This document shows positions 17,232-26,913 of a DNA stretch of 64,000 nucleotides, piece by piece (position 1 is the first letter of the stretch; each line of letters begins with the position of its first letter). The notes below the pieces were generated by a model. It saw only the letters and a list, made by a program, of their open reading frames with translations. It was not told the origin of the DNA and made no database searches. The DNA is from Rhizobium sp. SG_E_25_P2 (GTDB taxonomy: Bacteria; Pseudomonadota; Alphaproteobacteria; Rhizobiales; Rhizobiaceae): the NCBI RefSeq assembly GCF_029892285.1, contig NZ_JARXVM010000017.1, positions 1 through 64,000 of the forward strand, in the 5' to 3' direction. The position numbers and the translations under genes are program-made.

Positions 17232-18116
17232 TCAGCCGTGAACCTTCTCCACCGCCTCGACATTGCGGCGGTGGACCGCCTCATAGGGCTCGAAATAGAG
17301 GATGGCGCCGCGGGCGCAATCCTCGGCGACGAAATCGACCAGCGGCGAGGACGCCGCGATCCGGCGATCAAGCGGATCGATCAACCGTTCGAGATAGGCG
17401 CGGTTGGCGTCAACAAGGCCCTTCTTGTAGCCGCCCTCGGCAATGCGTCGGGAATCGCCATGATTGGGCAGGATGCGGCGGATCGGCCACAAGGCCATGC
17501 GCGACAGTTCTGCGATATGCGTCTCGATATGTTCGGGCTCGGACACATAGGTCACCGTATCTTCCAGCGTGTCGCCGGCCAGTAACAGGCCTTCATCCGG
17601 CAGCCACAGCACGCAGCCATCGGCGCTGTGAATGTCGAAGTGATGCAATTCGATGCGCCGACCGCCCAACTTCAGGTCCAGTTGGTTTTCGAACAGGCGT
17701 GTCGGCATCACCAGCGGCGAAATCGGCGGCGAGCCGCCTTCCAACTCCTCGCGATGCTCTTCCATGGCCTGCGCCGTCAATCCGAGCGCGATGATCTCGC
17801 AGTCTGAAAAGACCTCGTTGCCGGCGACATGGTCGGTGTGCCAGTGGCTCAGCACGAGACGGATCCTCGTGACGCCCGCCTCTTCAAGATACCGCCGCAT
17901 GAAGCGGGCGTGATCGAGACTGGTGTGGCTGTCATAGACGATGGCCTCGGCCCCGTCGACCAGCGCATAGGCTGCGATACCCAGGCCATAGGCGCCGTCG
18001 TCGAGCCAGTTTTCCTCTTGGGAATGCAGTCGCTTGCCGGCGATGCGGCCGTCATAAAATGCAAAAAGCCCCGGATAGGGCTCGAACACGCGCATGGTCT
18101 CGGCAAGATCGGGCAT
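17232..18116 (-). CDS. MBL-fold metallo-hydrolase
   Basis: Metallo-beta-lactamase fold hydrolase (294 residues). The dinuclear metal motif HWHTDHVAGN is at residues 91-100 (H91, H93, D95, H96), with later metal-binding positions in LLAGDTLED and LPNHGD. No signal peptide is evident, so it is cytosolic. It lies downstream of the gamma-aminobutyraldehyde dehydrogenase gene on the same strand, separated by 54 bases with a hairpin, so it is probably the last gene of the polyamine operon, although it also abuts the sugar operon end to end. Hydrolysis of a thioester, lactone or phosphodiester is possible; the substrate is unknown. Confidence 0.85.
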   Translation of the reverse strand: MPDLAETMRVFEPYPGLFAFYDGRIAGKRLHSQEENWLDDGAYGLGIAAYALVDGAEAIVYDSHTSLDHARFMRRYLEEAGVTRIRLVLSHWHTDHVAGNEVFSDCEIIALGLTAQAMEEHREELEGGSPPISPLVMPTRLFENQLDLKLGGRRIELHHFDIHSADGCVLWLPDEGLLLAGDTLEDTVTYVSEPEHIETHIAELSRMALWPIRRILPNHGDSRRIAEGGYKKGLVDANRAYLERLIDPLDRRIAASSPLVDFVAEDCARGAILYFEPYEAVHRRNVEAVEKVHG

Positions 18117-18136
18117 CTGGGGCTCCGTGGTGAGGC

Positions 18137-18161
18137 GGCTCCCCGCGCGGAGCGGGGAGCC
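18137..18161 (-). promoter_or_regulatory. Hairpin between aldehyde dehydrogenase and MBL genes
   Basis: The perfect ten-base arms GGCTCCCCGC and GCGGGGAGCC have a five-base loop, just after the dehydrogenase stop (18171). No T-run follows on the minus strand, so it may attenuate rather than fully terminate. Confidence 0.6.
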
Positions 18162-18170
18162 CTGGAATGA

Positions 18171-19595
18171 TCAATGTGCGATCATAACATGACGGACCAC
18201 GGTGTAATCCTCAAGCGCATACATCGACATGTCCTTGCCATAGCCGGATTGCTTGACGCCGCCATGCGGCATTTCGTTGGTCAGCATGAAATGGGTGTTC
18301 ACCCAGGTGCAGCCATATTGCAGCTTGGCCGACGCCTTCATCGCCTTGGAGACATCCTTGGTCCAGACCGAGGAGGCGAGGCCGTAATCGCTGTCATTGG
18401 CCCAGCCGATCACATCGGTGTCGTCATTGAAGCGGGTGACGGAGACAACGGGGCCGAACACTTCGCGACGGACGATTTCGTCATCCTGCAGCGCCCCGGC
18501 CACCACGGTGGGCTGATAGTAGAAGCCCTTCTCCGAGCCGAGCTTGCCGCCGGTGACGACATCCATGTGGCCGAGTTCGGCGGCGCGCTCGACAAAGCTC
18601 GCGACGCGATCGCGCTGACGCTTGGAGATCAGCGGCCCCATTTCGTTTTCGGCGTCATCGGCCTGGTTGAAGCGGATGCTGGAGACGGCGGCGCCGAAAT
18701 CGGCGACGAAGCGATCATAGATCTTCTCATGCGCATAAATGCGGCAAGCGGCGGTGCAATCCTGTCCGGCATTGTAGAAGCCGAAGATCTTCAGCGCCTC
18801 GACGGCGGCCGGAATATCGGCGTCGTCATAAATGATCACCGGGGCTTTGCCGCCCAGTTCCAGATGCGTGCGCTTGACGGTCTTGGAGGCGGCGACCAGC
18901 ACCTTCTTGCCGGTGGCGACATCGCCGGTGATCGACACCATCTTGATCTTCGGATGGTTGATCAGGTGATTGCCGGTGGTCTCGCCGCGGCCGAGCACGA
19001 TGTTGACAACGCCTTCGGGCAGAATGTCGGCCATGAGTTTGGCAAGCTTCAGCGCCGTCAGCGGCGTCTGTTCCGAAGGCTTGAACACCACGGTGTTGCC
19101 GCCCGCCAGCGCCGGCGCAAGCTTCCAGGCGCCCATCATCAGCGGATAGTTCCACGGCGCGATCGAACCGATGACGCCGACCGGATCGCGGCGGATCATC
19201 GAGGTGAAGCCAGGCAGATATTCGCCGGCCACGGGGCCGTGCTGGGCGCGGATCGCGCCGGCAAAGAAGCGGAAACAATCGACGATCGCGGGGATTTCGT
19301 CATTTAGCGCCGCATTGATGGGCTTGCCGCAGTTCAGAGATTCGAGCGTGGCGAAGCCGAGCGCGTCGGCCTCGATGGCGTCGGCGATCTTGAGAAGATA
19401 GCCGGCGCGCTGCGCAGGCGTGGTCTCCGACCACTGCACGAAGGCGGCTTCGGCGGCGTCGACGGCGGCGTCGATCTGGGCGGTCGAGGCCTCGGGAATG
19501 GCGACGATGGTTTCGCCGGTGCGCGGGTTGAGGATCTGCTCTTCAGTCTCGGTGCCGGCTTCGAACTTTCCGCCGATCAGCAATTCGGTATCCAT
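18171..19595 (-). CDS. patD: Gamma-aminobutyraldehyde dehydrogenase (PatD/YdcW-like)
   Basis: NAD-dependent aldehyde dehydrogenase (474 residues) that oxidises 4-aminobutanal to GABA in putrescine catabolism. The catalytic cysteine is C280 in [11 protein letters not shown], the general base E246 in HLELGGKAP, and the substrate/cofactor region [12 protein letters not shown] is at 148-159. The QDCTAACR pattern is typical of the PatD/YdcW branch. It is fifth in the gene order binding protein - ATPase - permease - permease - dehydrogenase, identical to ydcSTUVW of enterobacteria, which supports the assignment. The start ATG at 19595 is preceded by GGGAGA on the minus strand. Confidence 0.9.
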   Translation of the reverse strand: MDTELLIGGKFEAGTETEEQILNPRTGETIVAIPEASTAQIDAAVDAAEAAFVQWSETTPAQRAGYLLKIADAIEADALGFATLESLNCGKPINAALNDEIPAIVDCFRFFAGAIRAQHGPVAGEYLPGFTSMIRRDPVGVIGSIAPWNYPLMMGAWKLAPALAGGNTVVFKPSEQTPLTALKLAKLMADILPEGVVNIVLGRGETTGNHLINHPKIKMVSITGDVATGKKVLVAASKTVKRTHLELGGKAPVIIYDDADIPAAVEALKIFGFYNAGQDCTAACRIYAHEKIYDRFVADFGAAVSSIRFNQADDAENEMGPLISKRQRDRVASFVERAAELGHMDVVTGGKLGSEKGFYYQPTVVAGALQDDEIVRREVFGPVVSVTRFNDDTDVIGWANDSDYGLASSVWTKDVSKAMKASAKLQYGCTWVNTHFMLTNEMPHGGVKQSGYGKDMSMYALEDYTVVRHVMIAH

Positions 19596-19620
19596 GATGT
19601 TCTCCCTCTTGATTGCCGGG

Positions 19621-20436
19621 TTATTTGCCGGCGCCGGCGGTTTCGGCGCCGTCGCGGGTCAGGTAATAGGCGCCCAGGATGGGCAGGAATGTCACCAGCA
19701 CCACGAACATGGCGACGACATTGGTGACCGGCCGCTCGCGCGGACGAATGAGTTCTTCGAGCATCCAGATCGGCAGCGTCTCCTGCTGGCCGGCGGTGAA
19801 GGTGGTGACGATCACCTCGTCGAAGGACAGCGCGAAAGCCAGCATTCCGCCCGCCATCAGCGCCGTGCCGATATTCGGCAGGATGACATAGCGGAAGGTC
19901 TGGAAGGAATTGGCGCCGAGATCGTAGGACGCCTCGATCAGCGATCCCGACAGCCGCCGGAAGCGCGCCACCGCATTGTTGTAGACCACCACGACGCAGA
20001 AGGTGGCGTGGCCCAGCACGATGGTCCAGAAGGAGAAGGGGATCTCCATGATGCCGAAGGCGGAGCGCAGCGCGATGCCGGTGACGATGCCGGGCAGGGC
20101 GATCGGCAGGATGACGAGCAGCGAGATCGCCTCCTTGCCGAAGAAATTTGCCCGCGACACGGCTGCGGCGCAGAGCGTGCCGAGCACCAGCGCGATTGCC
20201 GTTGCGATGGCGGCCACCTGCACCGACAGCGACAGCGCCGCCCAGACATCCGGCCGGTCCCAGGCCTTGCCGAGCCACTGCAGGGTGAAGCCCGGCGGCG
20301 GCCATTTGAAGCTCTTCTCTTCAGTCGTGAAGGCGTAGACGAAGATCAACAGGATCGGAAGCTGCAGGAAGAGCAGGCCGGCGCCGGCGGCTATTTTCAG
20401 CCCGGCGGGGGCCGCGTTGAGACGATCAGAGCGCAT
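19621..20436 (-). CDS. ABC transporter permease, polyamine type (YdcV/PotC-like)
   Basis: Inner-membrane subunit (271 residues, about six hydrophobic segments). The N-terminal [22 protein letters not shown] and the coupling loop [20 protein letters not shown] then ILPNI are typical of PotC-type permeases. Its start overlaps the end of the upstream permease gene by eleven bases, showing coupled translation. It works with the permease at 20426-21367, the ATPase at 21364-22365 and the binding protein at 22486-23646, probably for putrescine or a related amine. Confidence 0.9.
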   Translation of the reverse strand: MRSDRLNAAPAGLKIAAGAGLLFLQLPILLIFVYAFTTEEKSFKWPPPGFTLQWLGKAWDRPDVWAALSLSVQVAAIATAIALVLGTLCAAAVSRANFFGKEAISLLVILPIALPGIVTGIALRSAFGIMEIPFSFWTIVLGHATFCVVVVYNNAVARFRRLSGSLIEASYDLGANSFQTFRYVILPNIGTALMAGGMLAFALSFDEVIVTTFTAGQQETLPIWMLEELIRPRERPVTNVVAMFVVLVTFLPILGAYYLTRDGAETAGAGK

Positions 20437-21367
20437 CGAAGGCTCCCTTCTTCTTGGCGACCCAGAGATAGATCCCCATGATCACGATCGGCACGACAGA
20501 GAAGGCGGCGGCGAGCGGAATGTTGCCGGCCGTGCCCTGCTGGGTGTAGACGGCCTGACCGATGAAAAGCCTGGACGAACCAATGATGCCGGGAATGATG
20601 TAGTCGCCGAGCGTCAGCGAAAAGGTGAAGATCGAGCCTGCGACAATGCCGGGCAAAGCGAGCGGCAACAGCACATGCCGGAAGGTTTTCCCCGGCGCTG
20701 CGCCGAGATCATAGGAGGCCTCGATCAAATTGCCGGGAACGCGCTCGAGCGCCGCCTGGATCGGCAGGATCATATAGGGCAGCCAGATATAGACGAAGAC
20801 GAGAAACGTGCCGGTAAAGCTGATCGACAGCGACGTGCCGCCGACGATGGGCAGAGCGAGATAGGCGTCGAGCAGAAAGCTCAGACCGATCTTCTCGAAC
20901 GCCCAACTGATGATGCCTTCCTTGGCGAGGATCATCTTCCAGGCGTAGATTTTGACGAGATAGGACGACCAGAGCGGCAGCATGACGCCGAGATAGAACA
21001 GCGCCTTCCATTTGCCCTTGGCGTAGCGGGCGGCAAAATAGGCAATCGGGAAGGCGATGATGGCCGAGGCGATCGTCACCAGCGCCGCCATGGTGACGGT
21101 GCGGACGATGATGTCGATATTGGACCGCCGCAACAGTTCGCCATAGGTCGACAGCGTCAGCTCGTATTTCACCTGGCCGGTGAAATCATCGAGCATGAAG
21201 AAGCTCTGCAACAACAGCGTAAGAAGCGAACCGATATAGATGACGCCGAGCCAGAGCAGCGGCGGGGCGAGCATCAGCGCGAGCAGCAGTTTCGGACGCC
21301 GCCACAGCGTCGCCGAAGCCCGGCCGATCACGCCGTCCTGAGAGGGAGAGACAGCCGCGCTGGTCAT
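20426..21367 (-). CDS. ABC transporter permease, polyamine type (YdcU/PotB-like)
   Basis: Inner-membrane subunit (313 residues) with a cytoplasmic N-terminal tail of about 27 residues followed by membrane segments. The coupling loop is [20 protein letters not shown] then LLPLALPG, and the segment [10 protein letters not shown] is typical of PotB-like permeases. The start overlaps the ATPase stop by four bases. Third gene of the ydcSTUVW-like operon. Confidence 0.9.
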   Translation of the reverse strand: MTSAAVSPSQDGVIGRASATLWRRPKLLLALMLAPPLLWLGVIYIGSLLTLLLQSFFMLDDFTGQVKYELTLSTYGELLRRSNIDIIVRTVTMAALVTIASAIIAFPIAYFAARYAKGKWKALFYLGVMLPLWSSYLVKIYAWKMILAKEGIISWAFEKIGLSFLLDAYLALPIVGGTSLSISFTGTFLVFVYIWLPYMILPIQAALERVPGNLIEASYDLGAAPGKTFRHVLLPLALPGIVAGSIFTFSLTLGDYIIPGIIGSSRLFIGQAVYTQQGTAGNIPLAAAFSVVPIVIMGIYLWVAKKKGAFDAL

Positions 21368-22365
21368 GCCGCGTCATCCAGAAGGTGAAGGGCGGATTTC
21401 GGGAAGCTGAGCGTCACCGCTTCGCCTTCGCCCGGCACGTGAGCGCCCGGGGCGAGATTGGCGTGCAGCCTGACATCGCCCGTGTCTACCGCGATGCGGG
21501 TTACCGAACCGAGGAAGGCGCGATTGGCGAGACGACCGGAAAGGACGGCATTGTCCGAGCCGCCGTCGCCGAGGCCGATCATCTCCGGCCTCAGGCTCGA
21601 CCAGCGGCGCTGGCCGATCAGTTTCTCGGTGGTCGCCGGCGGCAGCAGGTTGGAAGAGCCGACGAAATCGGCGACGAATTTCACCTTGGGCCGCTGATAA
21701 ATGTCTTCGGGCGTGCCAGCCTGGACGATGCCGCCATTGTTGAACACGGCGACGCGATCGGCCATCGACAGCGCTTCGCCCTGGTCGTGGGTCACGAAGA
21801 TGAAGGTGATGCCGAGGCTTTTCTGCAGCGCCTTCAACTCTTCCTGCATGGCTTCACGCAGTTTGAGGTCGAGCGCGCCGAGCGGCTCGTCGAGCAGCAG
21901 CACCTTGGGTTTATTCACGAGCGCGCGAGCGAGCGCCACGCGCTGACGTTGGCCGCCAGACAGTTGGCCCGTCTTACGAGCGCCATAACCGCCGAGCTTG
22001 ACGAGATCCAGCGCCTTTTCGGCTTCGCGCAGCCGCGTCGCCTTGTCGACGCCCTTGACCATCAACCCATAGGCGACATTGTCGAGGATCGTCATATGCG
22101 GGAAGAGCGCGTAGTCCTGGAAGACGGTGTTGACCTGGCGCTTCCAGGGCGGGACGCCATTGGCGCTTTCGCCGAAGATGGAGATCTCGCCGCCGGTCGG
22201 CTGTTCGAAGCCGGCCACCAGCCGGAGACATGTGGTCTTGCCTGACCCTGAGGGGCCGAGCATGGCGAAGAATTCGCCCTCGGCGATGTCGAGATCGACC
22301 CCGTCGACCGCCTTGACGCTGCCGAAATGGCGCGACACGGCGCGGAAGGATACAGCCGCTACCAT
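21364..22365 (-). CDS. ABC transporter ATPase, polyamine type (YdcT/PotA-like)
   Basis: Nucleotide-binding subunit (333 residues). Walker [11 protein letters not shown]-loop [11 protein letters not shown], intact signature [15 protein letters not shown], Walker [13 protein letters not shown] and switch motif [10 protein letters not shown] are all canonical, followed by a C-terminal TOBE domain. It is separated from the binding-protein gene by a 120-base gap with two hairpins, and overlaps the following permease gene. Energises uptake of the amine captured by the upstream binding protein. Confidence 0.92.
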   Translation of the reverse strand: MVAAVSFRAVSRHFGSVKAVDGVDLDIAEGEFFAMLGPSGSGKTTCLRLVAGFEQPTGGEISIFGESANGVPPWKRQVNTVFQDYALFPHMTILDNVAYGLMVKGVDKATRLREAEKALDLVKLGGYGARKTGQLSGGQRQRVALARALVNKPKVLLLDEPLGALDLKLREAMQEELKALQKSLGITFIFVTHDQGEALSMADRVAVFNNGGIVQAGTPEDIYQRPKVKFVADFVGSSNLLPPATTEKLIGQRRWSSLRPEMIGLGDGGSDNAVLSGRLANRAFLGSVTRIAVDTGDVRLHANLAPGAHVPGEGEAVTLSFPKSALHLLDDAA

Positions 22366-22421
22366 AGTGAAGTCTCCGTCAAAGAAAGAATTACGGCCTC
22401 AAAGGCCATGCCCTGCGCTTG

Positions 22422-22474
22422 CTCCGCCCCGGCAAGGGGCGGAGGAATGGGGCGATCCGCCGCCAAGGCGGCGG
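22422..22474 (-). promoter_or_regulatory. Two intercistronic hairpins after the binding-protein gene
   Basis: CTCCGCCCC/GGGGCGGAG (22422-22444) and CCGCCGCC/GGCGGCGG (22457-22474) are perfect inverted repeats in the gap between binding-protein stop and ATPase start. Likely attenuator or message-stabilising structures giving excess binding protein. Confidence 0.6.
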
Positions 22475-22485
22475 GAGAGGGCGGC

Positions 22486-23646
22486 TTACTGACCGCCCAT
22501 CACTTCGATGTAGTCCGAGGTCCAGCGGCTATAGGGCACGCAGGCGTCCTGCGACGCGCATTTGGCGGTCGGCGTCTTCCAGAAGCTGATCTTCTCGAAA
22601 TTGTCGAAGCCGTTGGTGGCGCAACCTTCGTCGGTCAGTAGCGCATTGCCCTTGCAGGCGGCCGGCACAGACGGCACCGAGCCGAACCAGGCGGCGAGGT
22701 CACCCTGGACCTTGGGCGACAGCGAATGCTCCATCCACATATAGGCGCAATTCGGATGAGCCGCCTCAGAATGCAGCATGGTGGTGTCGGCCCAGCCGGT
22801 CGCGCCTTCCTCGGGGAAGACGGAGGCGACGGGCTGCTTTTCCGCCGCCAGCAGGTTGACCTGGAACGGCCACGAGCCGGAAGCGACCACGCCTTCATTC
22901 TTGAAGTCGTCGATCTGCACCATGGCGTCGTGCCAGTAGCGGCCGATCAGCGAACGCTGGCCCTTGAGAAGGGCGATAGCAGCGGCATATTGCTCTTCAT
23001 TGAGCTCGTAAGGGTCCTTGATGCCGAGTTCCGGCTTGTGCGCCTTGAGATAGAGCGCGGCGTCGGCAATGTAGATCGGGCCGTCAAAGGCCTGGACGCG
23101 ACCCTTGTTGGTCTTGCCGTCGGGCAGATTCTGTTCCTCGAACACCACCGACCAGCTCTTCGGCGCCTTATCGCCGAACACCTTGGTGTTGTACATCAGC
23201 ACATTCGGGCCCCACTGATAGGGCGTGCCGTAATGGGCGCCGTCGACCGTGTGCCAGGGCGCGTCCTTGAGGCGGTCGTCAACGGTCGACCAGCTCTTGA
23301 TCAGATCGACATTGATCGGCTGCACCTTGCCGCCAGCAATGAGGCGGAGCGAGGCGTCGCCCGAGGCGGTGACGAGGTCGAAGCCACCCTGGTTCATCAG
23401 GGTCACCATTTCGTCGGAGGTGGCGGCGGTCTTGACGGAAACCTTGCAGCCGGTTTCCTTTTCGAAAGCGGTCACCCAGTCGTAATTCTTGTCGGTTTCG
23501 CCGCGCTCGACATAGCCGGCCCAGGCGACGATCGACAATTCGCCTTCGCCGGGACCGATTTCCTTGAGCATTTCGGCGGCGATCGCCTGGCCAGAGACGG
23601 ACAGGCCCAGCATGAGAGCGGTCGTGGACTTCAAGAAGGTCTTCAT
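22486..23646 (-). CDS. ABC transporter substrate-binding protein, polyamine type (YdcS/PotD-like)
   Basis: Periplasmic binding protein (386 residues). The ATG at 23646 is chosen because it begins a clear Sec signal peptide (MKTFLKSTTALMLGLSVSG, cleavage after AIA) and is preceded by GGGAGA; an earlier in-frame ATG adds a polar stretch. Motifs such as ELSIVAWAGYVERG, FDLVTASGDASLRL and the paired-cysteine region near the C-terminus (CASQDACVPYSRW) match the YdcS-type polyamine-binding proteins. First gene of the operon ending in patD, so the ligand is probably putrescine or a similar diamine. Confidence 0.9.
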   Translation of the reverse strand: MKTFLKSTTALMLGLSVSGQAIAAEMLKEIGPGEGELSIVAWAGYVERGETDKNYDWVTAFEKETGCKVSVKTAATSDEMVTLMNQGGFDLVTASGDASLRLIAGGKVQPINVDLIKSWSTVDDRLKDAPWHTVDGAHYGTPYQWGPNVLMYNTKVFGDKAPKSWSVVFEEQNLPDGKTNKGRVQAFDGPIYIADAALYLKAHKPELGIKDPYELNEEQYAAAIALLKGQRSLIGRYWHDAMVQIDDFKNEGVVASGSWPFQVNLLAAEKQPVASVFPEEGATGWADTTMLHSEAAHPNCAYMWMEHSLSPKVQGDLAAWFGSVPSVPAACKGNALLTDEGCATNGFDNFEKISFWKTPTAKCASQDACVPYSRWTSDYIEVMGGQ

Positions 23647-23775
23647 GGTCGTTCTCCCGTTTGTGATTATGTTCCCGGGCGCCATTCAGCCAAACTTTTG
23701 CGGCATTCGCAAATTTATTATCAAGAATATCGGTATCGGAAAAACCGAATTCACACATCAGCTGCCGCCCGAAAC

Positions 23776-23804
23776 GAAAACGGGGACGGCCATGCGCCGT
23801 CCCC
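23776..23804 (-). terminator. Terminator after the RTX gene
   Basis: GGGGACGG and CCGTCCCC pair around a seven-base loop, followed on the minus strand by GTTTTC. It lies 28 bases beyond the RTX stop codon and isolates that gene from the polyamine operon downstream. Confidence 0.85.
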
Positions 23805-23831
23805 ATTCTATTCTCGTCAATTCAGGCCTGC

Positions 23832-25316
23832 TTAGAGGTCGAAGAAATCGACCTTGAAGTTGACGGCGCTGTCGATGTGGATGGTGAAGTCCGCCTTGCC
23901 GTCGCCGTCATTGTCGCCCGCGACATAGCGCTCGCCATTGGCGGCATAGGCGCGAAGTTCACCGGCATGCTTGGAGAAAGCGTCGCTGCCGATGAAGGAG
24001 AAGGCCTGGTCGCCATTTTTGTTCTCATTGGCGTCGATGCCGCTGAGATCGATGATGTCGCTCTGCTTACCGTTGAAATCGGTGATCGTGTCGGCTTTGG
24101 CAACCGCCGAGGCGCTGTCGCCAAGGTTGAAGACGAATGTGTCTGCGCCAAGATTTCCGCTCAGCGTGTCGACGCCAGCGCCGCCGGTCAGCGTGTCAGC
24201 CCCCGCTCCGCCCGTCAGCACGTCATTGGCGGCTCCGCCGTTGAGAACGTCGTTGCCATTACCGCCATTGAGCGTGTCTGCGCCTGCGCCACCACCCAAA
24301 GTGTCAGCGCCTGCGCCGCCGGACAGGACGTCATTTCCAGCATCGCCGGCAAGCGTGTCATTGCCATCGCCGCCACGAAGCGTGTCGACGCCTGCGCCGC
24401 CGCCCAAAGTGTCATCGCCCGCGCCACCGGACAAGGTGTCGGCGCCGGCCATGCCGTAGATGGAATTCGCGACCGCATTGCCGACGATCGAGTTCGCGCT
24501 GTCATTGCCATATCCGAAGACGGCTAGATCGCCGGAAAGCACCAGTGTCTCGACATTGGCGGCAAGTTGATAATGGCTCACGGTGGTGGTGACCGTGTCG
24601 GATCCCGCGCTGGCGTCTTCCGTCACCACATCGCTAAGATCGTCCACGACATAGCTGTCATCGCCGAGACCACCGGTCATGGCGTCCGCGCCGGCGCCGC
24701 CATCGATCGTGTCGTCGCCTTCACCGCCGAGCAGCGTATCGGCTCCGTCATTGCCTTCGATCTGATCGGCATAGGCGGTGCCGGTATAGCTGTCGACGCC
24801 AGCGGAACCGATGAAATGCTGCGCCTGAGCGGCGAGCACGGAATAGATATAATCGACATTTTCCGTGGTGCTGACAGTACCGTCGCCGTTGAGATCCTGG
24901 TCGCCGGCGACATTGCCGCGCTGCAGGGCGCGATAGAGAGCGTAGAGCTTGTTGGTGGTGACGTCGGTGCTGGCGGTGTCCTGTGTCAGATCCAGACCAG
25001 AGATAACAAGGCCCGCATCGACGCCGGTCAGCGCGCCGCTTTCGTCGGTCGTCGTTTCACTCGTGTAGTTGCCGAGCGTAAAGCCGGTCAGCGAGCCATA
25101 AACACCGCGATTGTAGGAGAGATCACCTTCGAGCACCACCTGGGCGCTGGTCTCGTCAGCAGCGTAACGGAACCCGACCTGCGGCGCATTGGTATAGCCC
25201 GGATACCAGGTCGACGCGCCTGCGGTGGCTCCGACTGCGGCAAAATATTCGGTGATATATGCGGAATAGTCGAAAGACTCCAGATTGCTGGCGTCAACCG
25301 TGATCATGTCTGCCAT
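23832..25316 (-). CDS. RTX calcium-binding protein with HasA-like N-terminal domain
   Basis: 494 residues, no signal peptide, predicted type I secretion substrate. Residues 1-170 resemble the HasA hemophore fold: [30 protein letters not shown] and [11 protein letters not shown] align with HasA segments around its heme tyrosine (here Tyr68). The loop carrying the HasA histidines is shortened and has no His. An EF-hand-like loop [12 protein letters not shown] is at 141-152. RTX nonapeptide repeats (GGxGxDxLx) occur at 185-218 and 286-391. Residues about 392-494 look like a serralysin-type C-terminal domain with [10 protein letters not shown] and the end VDFFDL, which suits a type I signal. No secretion genes are nearby. 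The RTX assignment is certain; the HasA relation is by-eye alignment. Confidence 0.85.
   Translation of the reverse strand: MADMITVDASNLESFDYSAYITEYFAAVGATAGASTWYPGYTNAPQVGFRYAADETSAQVVLEGDLSYNRGVYGSLTGFTLGNYTSETTTDESGALTGVDAGLVISGLDLTQDTASTDVTTNKLYALYRALQRGNVAGDQDLNGDGTVSTTENVDYIYSVLAAQAQHFIGSAGVDSYTGTAYADQIEGNDGADTLLGGEGDDTIDGGAGADAMTGGLGDDSYVVDDLSDVVTEDASAGSDTVTTTVSHYQLAANVETLVLSGDLAVFGYGNDSANSIVGNAVANSIYGMAGADTLSGGAGDDTLGGGAGVDTLRGGDGNDTLAGDAGNDVLSGGAGADTLGGGAGADTLNGGNGNDVLNGGAANDVLTGGAGADTLTGGAGVDTLSGNLGADTFVFNLGDSASAVAKADTITDFNGKQSDIIDLSGIDANENKNGDQAFSFIGSDAFSKHAGELRAYAANGERYVAGDNDGDGKADFTIHIDSAVNFKVDFFDL
24144..24461 (-). repeat. RTX nonapeptide-encoding tandem repeats
   Basis: About twelve imperfect 27-base units code for residues 286-391 (GGAGADTLx and variants). 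The DNA repetition reflects the protein motif. Confidence 0.85.
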
Positions 25317-25578
25317 TTTTCTCTCCTTGCACGTCCAGAACTCGCCCCGACCGCGGACGGCGCGCGGAAGCGGGGCGGCGCGCCGGCGGGGCCGGGCCGC
25401 TGAATCTTTTTCTGTGTGGGTGAAGCACGGATCTCAGCGCGTGATCGCGCTCTTGCAAGGCCGCGGGAACAGCCCCTCGGCGGCTCCGGCGGCGGTTCTA
25501 ATAAACATGATATTTATAGTCAACATCTACGCGCGCGTCGCGGCGTAAAATATGACATTTTCCATCATCTAATCGAAA
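25317..25578 (-). promoter_or_regulatory. Upstream region of the RTX gene with a good sigma-70-type promoter
   Basis: On the minus strand TTGACT (25518-25523) and TAGAAC (25495-25500) are separated by 17 bases. The spacer is itself an imperfect palindrome (ATAAACAT-G-ATATTTAT), which could bind a regulator. A ribosome site AAGGAGAG lies just before the RTX start. The remainder of this gap is G+C-rich leader without a recognisable gene. Opposite side: the 3' end of the aldo/keto reductase gene at 25579. Confidence 0.6.
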
Positions 25579-26571
25579 TCAATTGGCTCCGAGGCTGAAT
25601 CGCTCGAACCGGCCGTAGACTCCGGGATCGATGCGATGCTCAACGCTTTGGAGATTGCGGATCAGGCTCGAGGATTTCGCCGTGCCGATGAGCACGCTCG
25701 CCACGCATGAGTCCGCCAGCGGAAACTGAAGCGCCAGAGCGGCCAGATCGTGACCCTGCTGTTCCGCCTCAAGCTTCATGCCCCCGACCCGCGCTTGAAT
25801 ATCGGCAGAGGCCGGCGCGTAGTCGAAGGTCGCTCCGGGCAAGGGGCCGGTGGCGAGAATGCCGGAATTAAAGACGCCGCCGATGACCAGCGAGATTCCA
25901 CGCTTGCGGCATAGCGGCAGCAGATCGCGCTCCGCCGTCCGGTCGAGCAACGTGTAGCGGCCAGCGAGCAGAATCACGTCCATGTCGAAATCGCCCATCA
26001 GATCCATGCAGACGGCGGTCTCATTGACGCCGACGCCCCAGGCGCCGATGACGCCTCGCGCCTTCAGTTCCTCAAGCGCCGCGCCGCCGCTCTGGCGCAG
26101 ATCCCGGAGATGCCGGGAATTGTCCGGCTCCTTGTGGGTGTAGGGGCCGATGTCGTGGACGAAGACGATGTCGAAGCGGTCGACGCCCATGCGCTTGCTG
26201 CTTTCTTCAAGGCTGCGCATGATGCCGTCGCGGCTATAATCATAGCGCATGACGGCGGGATTGGCGTCGACGAAGCCGTAGTCGGGAGCCTCATTACGGG
26301 GTACGGGCGTGAAGAGACGGCCGACCTTGGTGGAGATCACCACATCGGAACGCGCCTTGTCTGCCAGGAACTTGCCCAGTCGCTCCTCGGACAGCCCCGC
26401 GCCATAATGCGGCGCCGTGTCGAAATAACGGATGCCGGCGTCCCAGGCGGTCTGCAGAACATCGCGCGCCTGCTCTTCGGAGCAAGGCCGATAAAGTCCC
26501 GCCAGCGGCGCGCAGCCAAAGCCGATTTCGGAGATTTCGAGCGAGGTCTTTGCGACGCGGCGGGTTTTCAT
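25579..26571 (-). CDS. Aldo/keto reductase, D-threo-aldose 1-dehydrogenase/L-fucose dehydrogenase type
   Basis: NAD(P)-dependent oxidoreductase (330 residues) expected to oxidise an aldose at C1 to a lactone. Catalytic tetrad: Asp51 and Tyr56 in YFDTAPHYGAG, Lys82 in VVISTKVGR, His139 in IVFVHDIG. The N-terminus SEIGFGCAPLAGLYRP and the stretch YGFVDANPAVMRYDYS are typical of the pyridoxal/L-fucose dehydrogenase-like branch. The start at 26571 is chosen because AAAGGACACCCC precedes it and homologous alignment begins here; the frame is open upstream. It is the last gene of the operon and next to a mutarotase, so it likely works on L-fucose, L-rhamnose or a similar aldose. Confidence 0.88.
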   Translation of the reverse strand: MKTRRVAKTSLEISEIGFGCAPLAGLYRPCSEEQARDVLQTAWDAGIRYFDTAPHYGAGLSEERLGKFLADKARSDVVISTKVGRLFTPVPRNEAPDYGFVDANPAVMRYDYSRDGIMRSLEESSKRMGVDRFDIVFVHDIGPYTHKEPDNSRHLRDLRQSGGAALEELKARGVIGAWGVGVNETAVCMDLMGDFDMDVILLAGRYTLLDRTAERDLLPLCRKRGISLVIGGVFNSGILATGPLPGATFDYAPASADIQARVGGMKLEAEQQGHDLAALALQFPLADSCVASVLIGTAKSSSLIRNLQSVEHRIDPGVYGRFERFSLGAN

Positions 26572-26582
26572 GGGGTGTCCTT

Positions 26583-26912
26583 TCAATCCAGATGATAGAC
26601 GCAGGGCAGGAACGACCACCATTCGCCTGGCGCAGACGAGTCGAACGGCGTCTGGCAGGGATCGGTGAGGGCGAGCCATCGCCTGGTGACATCGAGATCT
26701 CCCAGCCGCTGCATGTCGGCCTCGAAATCGTCTCCGTCATAAACCCAGACGCCGAACAGAAGGTTCTCCGGCTCCTTGAGAAAAATGGAGTAGTCGCGGA
26801 TATGGGCCGCTTTCAGGGCCGCGTCCATGTCAGGCCAAGGAGAGGCGTGCAGCGCCTTGTAGGTTTCCACCATGCCAGGCTTCAGCCTGATGGCCATGCC
26901 CATCTTGGCCAT
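26583..26912 (-). CDS. L-rhamnose/L-fucose mutarotase family protein (DUF718)
   Basis: 109 residues, the usual size of RhaM-like mutarotases that interconvert anomers of 6-deoxy-hexoses. Family-like stretches: MAIRLKPGMVETYKALHASPW near the N-terminus (first 20 residues cover the substrate-side strand), AHIRDYSIFLKEPENLLFG, and the C-terminal EWWSFLPCVYHLD. The ATG at 26912 begins two bases after the stop of the ATPase gene, giving coupled translation. It feeds the aldo/keto reductase downstream with the correct anomer. Confidence in family is high, in exact sugar low. Confidence 0.86.
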   Translation of the reverse strand: MAKMGMAIRLKPGMVETYKALHASPWPDMDAALKAAHIRDYSIFLKEPENLLFGVWVYDGDDFEADMQRLGDLDVTRRWLALTDPCQTPFDSSAPGEWWSFLPCVYHLD

Positions 26913-26913
26913 G

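Noticed and set aside
24144-24461. Regular 27-base DNA repeats, considered as a CRISPR-like array
   Set aside because: No spacers; the repeats code for RTX nonapeptides in a single continuous frame.
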